From: an uncultured Planctomycetaceae bacterium
GTDB taxonomy: Bacteria > Planctomycetota > Planctomycetia > Pirellulales > Thermoguttaceae
Length of the DNA: 50,669 nt
Assembly (NCBI GenBank): GCA_946408825.1
Contig: CAMJTU010000030.1
Coordinates: 1 to 50,669, forward strand
Direction: 5' to 3'
Part shown: positions 15,783 through 23,767 of the stretch, piece after piece
How the letters are laid out: every line of letters begins with the position of its first letter
Numbering within the stretch: position 1 is the first letter of the stretch
The notes under the pieces: generated by a model
The model's input: the letters and a program-made list of their open reading frames with translations, nothing else
Told to the model about the DNA's origin: nothing
The model's database searches: none
Position numbers and translations under genes: made by a program

Positions 15783-18383
15783 CTACTTTACCTTTTTATA
15801 GTTGATGACGGAGGCGTATGGAACCGCGTCGATCTCAATAAGGAGACCTCTCTCCATCAGTTCCTTACCGCCGACCAATCGAGTTTCGTCCGTATCGACG
15901 TCACTGATTTCATAGGTTGCGGAAGAATCCAAACCATGGAGTGGAAAACGGCCGGCGACAAATTTAGCGTCATGCCGCGCAAACATCTGAACGACTCCTT
16001 CGCCCTTTTCCTCATCGTTGTACTGCCAACCGATCCATTCGTCGGAATCTAGCGAAACCGACGTCAACGGGTAATAATCTCCCGCGAAAAACGGGACGAC
16101 GTGCTCGCGCCAAATCTTGAGGTTCTTAAGAACGACGTTCCAATCCGCGCCGTCCTCTCGGACGTCGTAACACAGATTGAGATAAGGAACGAATATCGAT
16201 CGACATTTGTAATCGTCGAACGCCTTAGAACCGGTTCCAAAGAACGGTATCCAAAGCGCGATTCCATACGTATGAACCTGCTGACTGGTCGGTTCAAGCA
16301 AATAGTCGCTACGAAGGAGCGGAACGGCACGCCGCATAGTTTCGAGGTCGTTGCGACGCCCCCCAGAGGCGCAGGAATCGATCCGAAGCTTGGGGTTCCG
16401 TGCAAGGAGCGCATCCCAGAACGCCAGGTATCCTTCAACGTAACGTATTTCCGTGATTCCCTGACGGTCGGGAGCGTCCGCAGCGCGCCAGAACGAAAGC
16501 GGCGCAATATTGAAGTCTTGGCGGTAGAAATCGATTCCCTCTTTTTTGAGAAGACCGTCGACGTGATTAATTAACCACTCGCGAGCGTCCGGATTGCCGA
16601 GGTTCAGCAAACGCCCAAGCAGCCACTCTGGGTGATTCTCCGCAAGCCAAGATCCCGATTCAACTCGTTCGGGTTCGAACCAAACAATTGATTGAACTCC
16701 GTTTTTGCGACCGTAATCTGTAATTTTACGGAATCCGCCGGGAAAACGGTCTTGATCTATTTCCCAAGTTCCGGTCTGCGCCCAATTGCCGCCACACGGA
16801 TACCATCCCGCGTCCATCCACCAGTAATCGAGTTGCATTCCTCGTTTGAGATAATCTGCGATAAACTCAATCTGATCGTCCGACGTCGCTCGTGTCATTT
16901 CTGCAAAATAATGAGAACTACAAGCGGCAAGATGACTTGTAACAACTTTGCCCTTCCGATTGGAAGAATCCGCTTCATCCGGAACACGAGGAACATTGTA
17001 TTCGATCATCCAACGCCGCCATATGTTCTGGGCGTCATACCAAGAGTCACGAAACCAAGGACCAGCCACCGCGATTGGAGAACGAACCTCTTCTTTGGGA
17101 AGAAGTTTGAAACGAGCCGTTTCCTGACCGGCTGAAACGCGCGTTTCAAGCTCGTTCTGGCGCTCAAAGGTCGCCGCCCACTGACCGGACCAACCGAGAA
17201 CGACAATCCACCCTCTTTTAAAAGATTCAAGATTAAAGTAGGGAAGATACGCGCCCGTTGGGCGACCGTCGTCGGGGGCAAAGCTTTTCTTCTCTCCGGT
17301 CGTCATAACGACTTCTTGAGGCATATAGTCGTCCGCGCGACATGGACTCCCAATGGAATAGTGAAGTTTTACTTCATGTTGGCGGTTCCATCGGTTCGCC
17401 TCCCCGCACTCGGAATCCCATCCGCTAAAAGGCCGTTGTTCAAAAAAGTCGCGACCAAAAATCGCGTCAATGACCCTAACGTTCTCGATGATAGGCGAAT
17501 CGAAATCAGAGAGATTTTTGAAATTCAACGTCCACTCGACAAAAGGATAGCCGCAATAGTCAATCGCCGTGCATACGACCTGAAGACAACCGTTGGGCTC
17601 GGTGAAGGTAAGCGTCCGAGTCACTTTGCCGTCAATTTCATCGGAGATTTTGCGATCAATCGACCATTGGGAGAGGAAATCGTTCGACGAAACGCCGTTG
17701 TAGGTGAATGAAAAAGGAAAAGCGACGCCAAGCGTTCGGTCATAACAAGCGGCGTCCGAAAGCGCAAGATCGCTCAGATAGAGAATCGAACCGTCTTCAA
17801 GCTCAACGCGAGCGTCCGCCCAATCCGACTGGTCGCAGGAGATTCCGTCGCCCCCGTCGTCAATGACAAGGGTAAAATCTTTTGTACCGCCAAGATCGAC
17901 GTCCGTTTCGACGCCTTTTTCAGAACCGTGAAGAATGTCGGTTGCAAAGAGTTCACGATCGCCGACTCCGACGTGAAAACGAACCGAACCGGCGCCCGAA
18001 CGAGTAGAGTCGGCGTTAGTATCAATTCCAACGACGCCGATGAAACGTTTCGCGGGCGAAGGTAAAAAAACGTTGATGCGACTCGGCGCGTGGCAATATA
18101 AACCGCGGTCGTACTGTTTACCGGCGATCTGGAGTTTTCTGCCGCCGCGATTATCGAGGAAAACGGGATCGTGATTCTCAATGACTTCCAAGCAAGATTC
18201 AGGCCTAGCGACTTCCTTCGCTTGACCGTCGAACTTTGCCGAAATCCAACGGGTTTTCATATCCCTTTCTTGGGGCGAAAGACAGTCAAACGCCATTGTC
18301 GCGCAAGAGCCGCTCGGCAATCCAATAGCAAACAACGTTACTACGCCTAGAAAAAACGTCGAAAAGATTCTCTTCGATAGCAT
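15783..18383 (-). CDS. Secreted alpha-galactosidase, GH36-type with N-terminal NPCBM domain
   Basis: An 866-residue exported glycosidase. A signal peptide (1-28) is followed by an NPCBM-type carbohydrate-binding module at about 55-205 (LQIAGKQYDRGLYCHAPSRI, FHVGVGDRELF, DFTLVIDDGGDG). A beta-sandwich domain comes next, then the melibiase TIM barrel: LDYWWMDAGWYPCGGNW (about 518-534), VWFEPERV (about 567-574), DFYRQDFN with the presumed nucleophile Asp623, and RIDSCASGGRRNDLETMRRA (from about 667), which carries the acid/base region. These are the classical GH36/GH27 (clan D) signatures for release of terminal alpha-galactose. It has a promoter at 18463-18490 and is first of a two-gene unit with the esterase-like gene. 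Confidence 0.92.
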   Translation of the reverse strand: MLSKRIFSTFFLGVVTLFAIGLPSGSCATMAFDCLSPQERDMKTRWISAKFDGQAKEVARPESCLEVIENHDPVFLDNRGGRKLQIAGKQYDRGLYCHAPSRINVFLPSPAKRFIGVVGIDTNADSTRSGAGSVRFHVGVGDRELFATDILHGSEKGVETDVDLGGTKDFTLVIDDGGDGISCDQSDWADARVELEDGSILYLSDLALSDAACYDRTLGVAFPFSFTYNGVSSNDFLSQWSIDRKISDEIDGKVTRTLTFTEPNGCLQVVCTAIDYCGYPFVEWTLNFKNLSDFDSPIIENVRVIDAIFGRDFFEQRPFSGWDSECGEANRWNRQHEVKLHYSIGSPCRADDYMPQEVVMTTGEKKSFAPDDGRPTGAYLPYFNLESFKRGWIVVLGWSGQWAATFERQNELETRVSAGQETARFKLLPKEEVRSPIAVAGPWFRDSWYDAQNIWRRWMIEYNVPRVPDEADSSNRKGKVVTSHLAACSSHYFAEMTRATSDDQIEFIADYLKRGMQLDYWWMDAGWYPCGGNWAQTGTWEIDQDRFPGGFRKITDYGRKNGVQSIVWFEPERVESGSWLAENHPEWLLGRLLNLGNPDAREWLINHVDGLLKKEGIDFYRQDFNIAPLSFWRAADAPDRQGITEIRYVEGYLAFWDALLARNPKLRIDSCASGGRRNDLETMRRAVPLLRSDYLLEPTSQQVHTYGIALWIPFFGTGSKAFDDYKCRSIFVPYLNLCYDVREDGADWNVVLKNLKIWREHVVPFFAGDYYPLTSVSLDSDEWIGWQYNDEEKGEGVVQMFARHDAKFVAGRFPLHGLDSSATYEISDVDTDETRLVGGKELMERGLLIEIDAVPYASVINYKKVK

Positions 18384-18462
18384 ATCGCAAACTCACAAAA
18401 GTAGGTAGAAACCTGGGAATAAAACGCAAACAATCAATCGTGAAAACCGGCGAACGGAAGAA

Positions 18463-18490
18463 AGTATACCCTCTCCCTTCGCTGATTCAA
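18463..18490 (-). promoter_or_regulatory. Promoter of the alpha-galactosidase gene
   Basis: Minus strand: -35 TTGAAT (18485-18490), 16-base spacer, -10 TATACT (18463-18468), 80 bases upstream of the ATG. Confidence 0.6.
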
Positions 18491-18559
18491 GAAAAGCCCC
18501 AATCCTTCTATCAAGAATTCTCCCGACAATAGAAAACGCGATTCTTTCAAAAGACGGTA

Positions 18560-18606
18560 AAGCGACAGTTAAAGACCAAAATGTATTCTCAGGGGGGCTG
18601 TCGCTT
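18560..18606. promoter_or_regulatory. Inverted repeat overlapping the pckA -35, possible operator
   Basis: AAGCGACAG (18560-18568) and CTGTCGCTT (18598-18606) form a perfect 9-base inverted repeat, 29 bases apart. The right arm overlaps the presumed -35 of the promoter at 18598-18626. The geometry suits two half-sites bound by a dimer, or a hairpin; it has no T-run. Confidence 0.35.
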
Positions 18607-18626
18607 AGAGGCTTCTTGTGTATAAT
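18598..18626 (+). promoter_or_regulatory. Probable promoter of pckA with a long leader
   Basis: Consensus -10 TATAAT (18621-18626) with a poor -35 (CTGTCG, 17-base spacing). If correct, pckA has a leader of about 245 bases. The leader (18633-18878) holds no convincing reading frame, and I see no known riboswitch fold in it. The poor -35 would suit an activated promoter. Confidence 0.5.
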
Positions 18627-18878
18627 TCGTGGCGTTTGATTCTTCGACTTGCTAGCGCCGCGTTCCTCCTGTTTGGCTCGTCCGACGAAGGAATCGAGTT
18701 CTGTCGAAGTTCTATAGGCGAAGATTCCGCAGTTAAAACGGTTTCGCGTCTTTTCAGTGAAAGGTTGCGTCGTTTCGATCGGATCTCGCGCATGCGTTAC
18801 TTAATCCCCGCCTCGTCTTCGGACGTCTCTTCTAGAGATTTTTGGCGTCGATGATGCACATTTGGAAAGGTTTATAGA

Positions 18879-20468
18879 ATGAGCAACGGTTTTGACTTAC
18901 AGCAGTACGGAATCACCGTCGGCAACGTTTATCGCAACCCGGTTCCCGCGAAGCTTTACGAGGACGCGATTACTTTTGAAAACGCCTCCATCACGTCCGC
19001 TGGCGCCTTGATGAATTCCTCCGGAAAAAAGACGGGGCGCAGCCCTAAAGACAAGCGTGTCGTCGACAATCCCGAGAGCAATCAGGACGTCTGGTGGGGA
19101 CCGGTCAACAAGAAGATGCCCGAAGCGGCGTTCATGCAGAACCGCGCTCGCGCTATCGACTACTTGAACACTCGCGATCACCTTTATGTCATCGACGCTT
19201 TCGCCGGTTGGGATCCGGAAAACCGCATCAAAGTGCGCGTTATCTGCGCTCGCGCCTATCACGCGCTCTTCATGCACAACATGCTGATCCGTCCGACTAA
19301 AGAAGAACTCGCCGACTTTGGAACTCCTGACGTCGTCATCTTCAATGCGGGTCAATTCGTCGCCGATCCGACGACTGAATCCCTTACTTCCCCGACCTCC
19401 GTCGATATCGACTTCGAGCGCGGCGAGTTTGTCATTCTCGGAACCGAGTACGCGGGCGAGATGAAGAAGGGCGTCTTCACGATCATGAATTATCTCATGC
19501 CGAAGAAGGGCTTCCTTTCTATGCACTGCTCTGCCAACGAAGGCGAGGCGGGCGACACCTGCTTGTTCTTCGGTCTTTCCGGAACGGGCAAGACGACCCT
19601 CTCCACTGAGCCGAGCCGCAAGCTCATCGGCGACGACGAGCATTACTGGACCGACAAAGGCGTTGTCAACATCGAAGGCGGTTGCTATGCGAAGTGCATC
19701 CATCTTTCCGCTGAAAGCGAACCTGAGATTTATAACGCCATCAAGTTCGGAACCGTTCTCGAAAACACCGTCTTCGACGAAACGACTCGCGACGTCGATT
19801 ATGACGACGATTCTCTGACCGAAAACACCCGCGCTTCCTATCCGATCCACTACATCGAGAACATCAAAGAAGGAAGCCAAGGCGGCCATCCCAAGAACAT
19901 CGTCCTCCTTACCTGCGATGCGTTCGGCGTTCTTCCACCGGTCAGCAAGCTGACGCCCGATCAGGCAATGTACTACTTCATCAGCGGTTATACCGCAAAG
20001 GTCGCCGGAACCGAAGTTGGCGTTAAAGAGCCGCAGGCGACGTTCTCGGCGTGTTTTGGCGAAGCGTTCCTCGTTTGGCATCCGACCAAGTACGCCGAAT
20101 TGCTCAAGGCAAACATGGAGAAGTACGGTTCCAAGGTCTGGCTCGTCAACACGGGTTGGAGCGGCGGAGCCTACGGGGTCGGCAAGCGCATGTCTATCAA
20201 GTTCACGCGTTCTATCGTCGACGCTATCCATAACGGTTCGCTCAACGACGCCGAATATCAGACTGACGACATTTTCGGTCTCAGTGTTCCGAAAACATGT
20301 CCTAATGTTCCTTCCGACGTCCTCATTCCCGAAAATAGCTGGTCCGATAAAGCTGCTTACCGTAAGACGGCTGAAGACCTTGCCAAGCGTTTTCACGAGA
20401 ACTTCAAGAAGTTCGAAGATCAGGCTTCGGAAGAAATTCGCAACGCTGGTCCTAAATACAAGGGTTGA
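18879..20468 (+). CDS. pckA: Phosphoenolpyruvate carboxykinase (ATP)
   Basis: 529 residues, close to the usual length (about 540). It converts oxaloacetate and ATP to PEP, ADP and CO2; in anaerobes it can run in the carboxylating direction. The sequence has RSPKDKRVV (substrate-binding Arg), the kinase-1a P-loop [11 protein letters not shown] (residues 232-242), the metal-binding DDEHYW and the [10 protein letters not shown] element. The Shine-Dalgarno region is GGAAAGG about 9 bases before the ATG. It is transcribed alone and has a strong terminator. Its GC-rich, uniform codon use suggests high expression. The minus strand is open over almost the whole gene, but only as a shadow of that codon use. 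Confidence 0.98.
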   Translation: MSNGFDLQQYGITVGNVYRNPVPAKLYEDAITFENASITSAGALMNSSGKKTGRSPKDKRVVDNPESNQDVWWGPVNKKMPEAAFMQNRARAIDYLNTRDHLYVIDAFAGWDPENRIKVRVICARAYHALFMHNMLIRPTKEELADFGTPDVVIFNAGQFVADPTTESLTSPTSVDIDFERGEFVILGTEYAGEMKKGVFTIMNYLMPKKGFLSMHCSANEGEAGDTCLFFGLSGTGKTTLSTEPSRKLIGDDEHYWTDKGVVNIEGGCYAKCIHLSAESEPEIYNAIKFGTVLENTVFDETTRDVDYDDDSLTENTRASYPIHYIENIKEGSQGGHPKNIVLLTCDAFGVLPPVSKLTPDQAMYYFISGYTAKVAGTEVGVKEPQATFSACFGEAFLVWHPTKYAELLKANMEKYGSKVWLVNTGWSGGAYGVGKRMSIKFTRSIVDAIHNGSLNDAEYQTDDIFGLSVPKTCPNVPSDVLIPENSWSDKAAYRKTAEDLAKRFHENFKKFEDQASEEIRNAGPKYKG

Positions 20469-20506
20469 ATCGCTTAATTGCGTTTTCCCGTGACATAATT
20501 TGAAAG

Positions 20507-20546
20507 AAAGCCGCTCGTTGATTTTAATCTTCTGAGCGGCTTTTTT
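20507..20546 (+). terminator. Intrinsic terminator of pckA
   Basis: Stem AAAGCCGCTC/GAGCGGCTTT (20507-20516 with 20534-20543) followed by TTTTTT, 39 bases after the stop codon. Confidence 0.9.
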
Positions 20547-20637
20547 GATATACTGAAGACTCAGATTAACGGTCTTTCAAGAACTGGACGCTTCCTTTCG
20601 ATGTAAATAATTACTACTTGCTTTATAAGATTGAGAT

Positions 20638-22071
20638 ATGACTTGTTTTATTACCGATACTTTCTTATTGCAAACAGAAAGCGCACAAAAACTCTACTTC
20701 GATCATGCGCAGAATCAGCCCATCATAGACTATCACTGCCATCTCTCTCCCAAAGAAATCGCGGAAGATCGTCAGTTCGAGAACATGACCCAAATATGGC
20801 TCGGAGGCGATCATTACAAGTGGAGGGCGCTTAGAGCAGCGGGGGTGAAAGAAAAGTATATCACAGGCGACGCTTCAGATTGGGAGAAGTTCGAAAAGTG
20901 GGCAAGTATTTGTCCATTAACGATTCGAAACCCACTTTTTCATTGGACGATGCTCGAATTGAACCGTCCTTTTGGCGTCAATGACCGTTTTTTAAACTCT
21001 TCAACGGCAAAATCGATCTGGGACGAATGCAATGCCATGCTTAAAGATCCTAGTTTTTCCGCAAGGGGAATTATGCGCCAAATGAATGTCAAACTAGTAT
21101 GTACAACAGACGACCCTGCGGATTCCCTCGAATATCATCAACTTTTGGCGAAAGACTATCTATCTGGGAAGTTTCCAATTCGAGTTTTACCTACATTTCG
21201 CGCTGATCGAATATTTCCACGAGCCTGTTCTACCCCTGAGGGCGTTGTTTCATACCTTCATTATCTCGCTAAACTTTCGGCGGCGGCAGACGTTGATATT
21301 AACTCATTCGCCGCCTTGCGTTCAGCTATAGCTCGGCGTCACAGTTTTTTCCATTCAATTGGTTCGCGTCTTTCAGACTGCGGTTTTGAACTTTTTCATT
21401 GGACCGAACCTTGCTCCATCAACCTACTAGAAAAGTCTTTCGGTAATCTTCTCGCGGGATCGACAATTTCGGAAGAGGATATTATCGCCCTTTCCTCTGT
21501 TTTGCTCACCGACTTAGGACGTCTCAATGCGGAAAAAAATTGGGTCTCACAGTTGCACATTGGAGCCATGCGGGATAACTCTACACGGCTCTACCGTCAA
21601 ATAGGTCCCGACGCAGGATGTGATTCAATTGTAGACGGTTGTTATGGTAAGGCGCTTTCTCGTTATTTTGACAGCCTAGATAGAATCGGTCGACTTCCTA
21701 AGACAATTGTCTATAACCTCAACCCTGACGCAAATTACCTTCTTGCCTCTCTTATCGCTAATTTTAACGACGGTTCGGCGCCGGGAAAAATGCAATATGG
21801 AGCTGGTTGGTGGTTTTTAGATCAAAAACACGGCATAGAAGATCAACTCGAAACACTTTCGAACATGGGGTTACTGAGTTTATTCGTCGGTATGTTGACA
21901 GACAGTCGATCCTTCCTTTCCTATACGAGACATGAATACTTCAGACGCATCCTATGCAATCTATTGGGTTCCGAAATGGAGTCTGGACTCGTTCCCAACG
22001 ATTTTAACTGGATTGGCGGAATCGTTGAAGACGTCTGTTATAAAAACGCAATTAGATATTTCCAATTTTGA
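20638..22071 (+). CDS. uxaC: Uronate isomerase (glucuronate isomerase)
   Basis: 477 residues, the usual size for UxaC, an amidohydrolase-superfamily enzyme that converts D-glucuronate to D-fructuronate and D-galacturonate to D-tagaturonate in the cytoplasm. Family marks seen are PIIDYHCHLSPKEIA (metal-binding His-x-His), TQIWLGGDHYKWRALRA, VCTTDDPADSLEYH, and LHIGAMRDNSTR followed by YNLNPDANYLLASLI and GAGWWFLDQKHGIEDQL. No signal peptide. Start at 20638 with a weak ribosome site (GAGAT close to the ATG). The other hexuronate-pathway genes (uxaB, uxuA, kdgK) are not in the window. Confidence 0.96.
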   Translation: MTCFITDTFLLQTESAQKLYFDHAQNQPIIDYHCHLSPKEIAEDRQFENMTQIWLGGDHYKWRALRAAGVKEKYITGDASDWEKFEKWASICPLTIRNPLFHWTMLELNRPFGVNDRFLNSSTAKSIWDECNAMLKDPSFSARGIMRQMNVKLVCTTDDPADSLEYHQLLAKDYLSGKFPIRVLPTFRADRIFPRACSTPEGVVSYLHYLAKLSAAADVDINSFAALRSAIARRHSFFHSIGSRLSDCGFELFHWTEPCSINLLEKSFGNLLAGSTISEEDIIALSSVLLTDLGRLNAEKNWVSQLHIGAMRDNSTRLYRQIGPDAGCDSIVDGCYGKALSRYFDSLDRIGRLPKTIVYNLNPDANYLLASLIANFNDGSAPGKMQYGAGWWFLDQKHGIEDQLETLSNMGLLSLFVGMLTDSRSFLSYTRHEYFRRILCNLLGSEMESGLVPNDFNWIGGIVEDVCYKNAIRYFQF

Positions 22072-22161
22072 GGTAAAACTCCAGAAGTCCCCCTTAATAC
22101 TTCCGAAATTATTATTAGAATCTCTTGCGGTATATGCTTCTGCCGTCCAGATATTTTGCTC

Positions 22162-22189
22162 TTGTCGTCGGTTGGCGTCTTTGTAGCAT
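22162..22189 (+). promoter_or_regulatory. Possible promoter of the malic enzyme gene
   Basis: -35 TTGTCG (22162-22167), 16-base spacer, -10-like TAGCAT (22184-22189), giving a leader of about 55 bases. It is a moderate match only. Confidence 0.35.
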
Positions 22190-22250
22190 ATGTTTCGGTT
22201 CGATAGCGCGCATTTAAAACAATTAGAGAAATTGTTATCGAGATATTTCA

Positions 22251-23420
22251 ATGAACTATAGTGAAGAATCGTTGAAAAAACATGCCGAGTGGCGTGGTAA
22301 GATTGAAGTAATTTCGCGTGTTTCAGTCAATTCTCGCGAAGACTTGTCCCTCGCTTATACGCCTGGCGTCGCGCGTCCTTGCAAGGAAATTCAGAAGAAC
22401 CCAGAGCTCTCGTTTTCGTTGACTCGCCGCTGGAATACAGTTCCCGTCGTTACAGACGGAACAGCTGTTCTTGGCCTCGGCGATATTGGACCTGAGGCAG
22501 GCATGCCCGTTATGGAGGGTAAATGCGCACTCTTTAAGTCGTTTGGAAATGTCGACGCTATACCGCTTTGCATCCGTTCTAAAGATGTAGATCAGATAGT
22601 GGAAACTATCAAACTTCTCCAAGGTAGTTTCGGCGGAATCAATCTAGAAGATATTTCAGCGCCTCGTTGTTTTGAGATTGAACAGCGCTTGAAAAAGGAA
22701 CTCGAGATTCCTGTATTCCATGACGATCAACATGGAACGGCGGTCGTTTCTGCCGCGGCTTTAATCAACGCGACAAAGCTTGTCGGGAAGAAAATTGAAG
22801 ATTTACGAGTAGCCGTGAATGGCGCTGGCGCGGCAGGCGTTGCGATTGCGAAGTTTTTCCTTCAGCTTGGCGTTTCAGATCTTGTTCTCTGCGACTCGAA
22901 GGGAATTATCTGTGAGGGTGATCCGCGTCTTAACGCGCCCAAACAGGAAGTTGCGAAGTTAACGAACAAAAGAAAGTTAACAGGTAAGCTTGACGTCGCG
23001 ATGAAAGACGCTGACGTCTTTGTTGGAGTTTCGGTTGCTAATTGTGTAACTAAGGAGATGATACAGTCCATGAACAAAGACGCTATCGTCTTCACCTGCG
23101 CTAATCCAGTGCCAGAGATTCCTCGTCGAGACGCGTTTGACGCCGGCGCAGCCATTGTTGGAACCGGTTCTTCTGAGAATCCTAATCAAATCAACAACGT
23201 GCTTGTTTTCCCGGGTCTATTCCGTGGCGCTCTCGACGTTCGAGCTCGAGATATTAATTTTGATATGATGTTGGGAGCTGCGAAGGCCATAGCGGCGACT
23301 GTTGGCGACGAACTGTGTCCTGAAAAGATTTTACCTTTTGCATGGGAAATGAAATCGCATGAAGCTGTCGCGAAGGCTGTTGCTGAAGAAGCAATAAGAA
23401 CCGGAGTAGCTCGTGTTTAG
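22251..23420 (+). CDS. Malic enzyme (malate dehydrogenase, oxaloacetate-decarboxylating)
   Basis: 389 residues, the short bacterial form without the phosphotransacetylase domain. It decarboxylates malate to pyruvate with reduction of NAD(P). Motifs are LAYTPGVARPCKEI, VVTDGTAVLGLGDIG (substrate/metal region), INLEDISAPRCFEIE, VFHDDQHGTAVVSAAALINA, and the Rossmann element VAVNGAGAAGVAIAKF; ANPVPEI lies later. The residue that follows the second Rossmann strand (LCDSKG) does not by itself settle NAD versus NADP. A strong terminator follows. Near pckA it could form part of the anaplerotic node, but it is separated by uxaC and its own promoter. Confidence 0.95.
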   Translation: MNYSEESLKKHAEWRGKIEVISRVSVNSREDLSLAYTPGVARPCKEIQKNPELSFSLTRRWNTVPVVTDGTAVLGLGDIGPEAGMPVMEGKCALFKSFGNVDAIPLCIRSKDVDQIVETIKLLQGSFGGINLEDISAPRCFEIEQRLKKELEIPVFHDDQHGTAVVSAAALINATKLVGKKIEDLRVAVNGAGAAGVAIAKFFLQLGVSDLVLCDSKGIICEGDPRLNAPKQEVAKLTNKRKLTGKLDVAMKDADVFVGVSVANCVTKEMIQSMNKDAIVFTCANPVPEIPRRDAFDAGAAIVGTGSSENPNQINNVLVFPGLFRGALDVRARDINFDMMLGAAKAIAATVGDELCPEKILPFAWEMKSHEAVAKAVAEEAIRTGVARV

Positions 23421-23501
23421 ACCTTAAACTTGTGGTCATTAGACAGTAAAGTTGGACTAAATTTTGGCGCTTGTTTAATAGAATAATTGATTCTGATAAT
23501 G

Positions 23502-23542
23502 AGGCGGCGTGACTTGAAATATGAGTTGCGCCGCTTTTTTTT
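23502..23542 (+). terminator. Intrinsic terminator of the malic enzyme gene
   Basis: Stem AGGCGGCG/CGCCGCTT (23502-23509 with 23529-23536), extended inward by wobble pairs, followed by a run of eight T residues. Confidence 0.88.
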
Positions 23543-23667
23543 GGGGCAGTACGTCAGGGCGAATCGTCAGTGAAACCACTAGTCAAAATCACGAGACTCT
23601 AATCATAGGAATAAAATTCAAAATCTTCCACAAAAAACGATCCGAACGTCCACCTCGCCATTTGAAT

Positions 23668-23676
23668 TGTTATAAT
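23668..23676 (+). promoter_or_regulatory. Extended -10 promoter of the glycan enzyme cluster
   Basis: TGTTATAAT: a consensus -10 TATAAT (23671-23676) with the TG of an extended -10. The -35 region is poor. It is about 90 bases upstream of the first gene of the cluster and could drive the genes from 23.8 kb onward. Confidence 0.55.
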
Positions 23677-23767
23677 GATGGAAGAACGTCGTTCCGTTCG
23701 ACTTGGCTACTTGAAACCTTAGACGACTAGGCTTGTGTTTTTATTTTTGAAAGGATTTGTCGAAGGC

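Noticed and set aside
18897..20396. 499-codon minus-strand frame opposite pckA
   Set aside because: It is a shadow of the strongly biased codon use of pckA. It has no start signal or family features, and the plus frame is certain.
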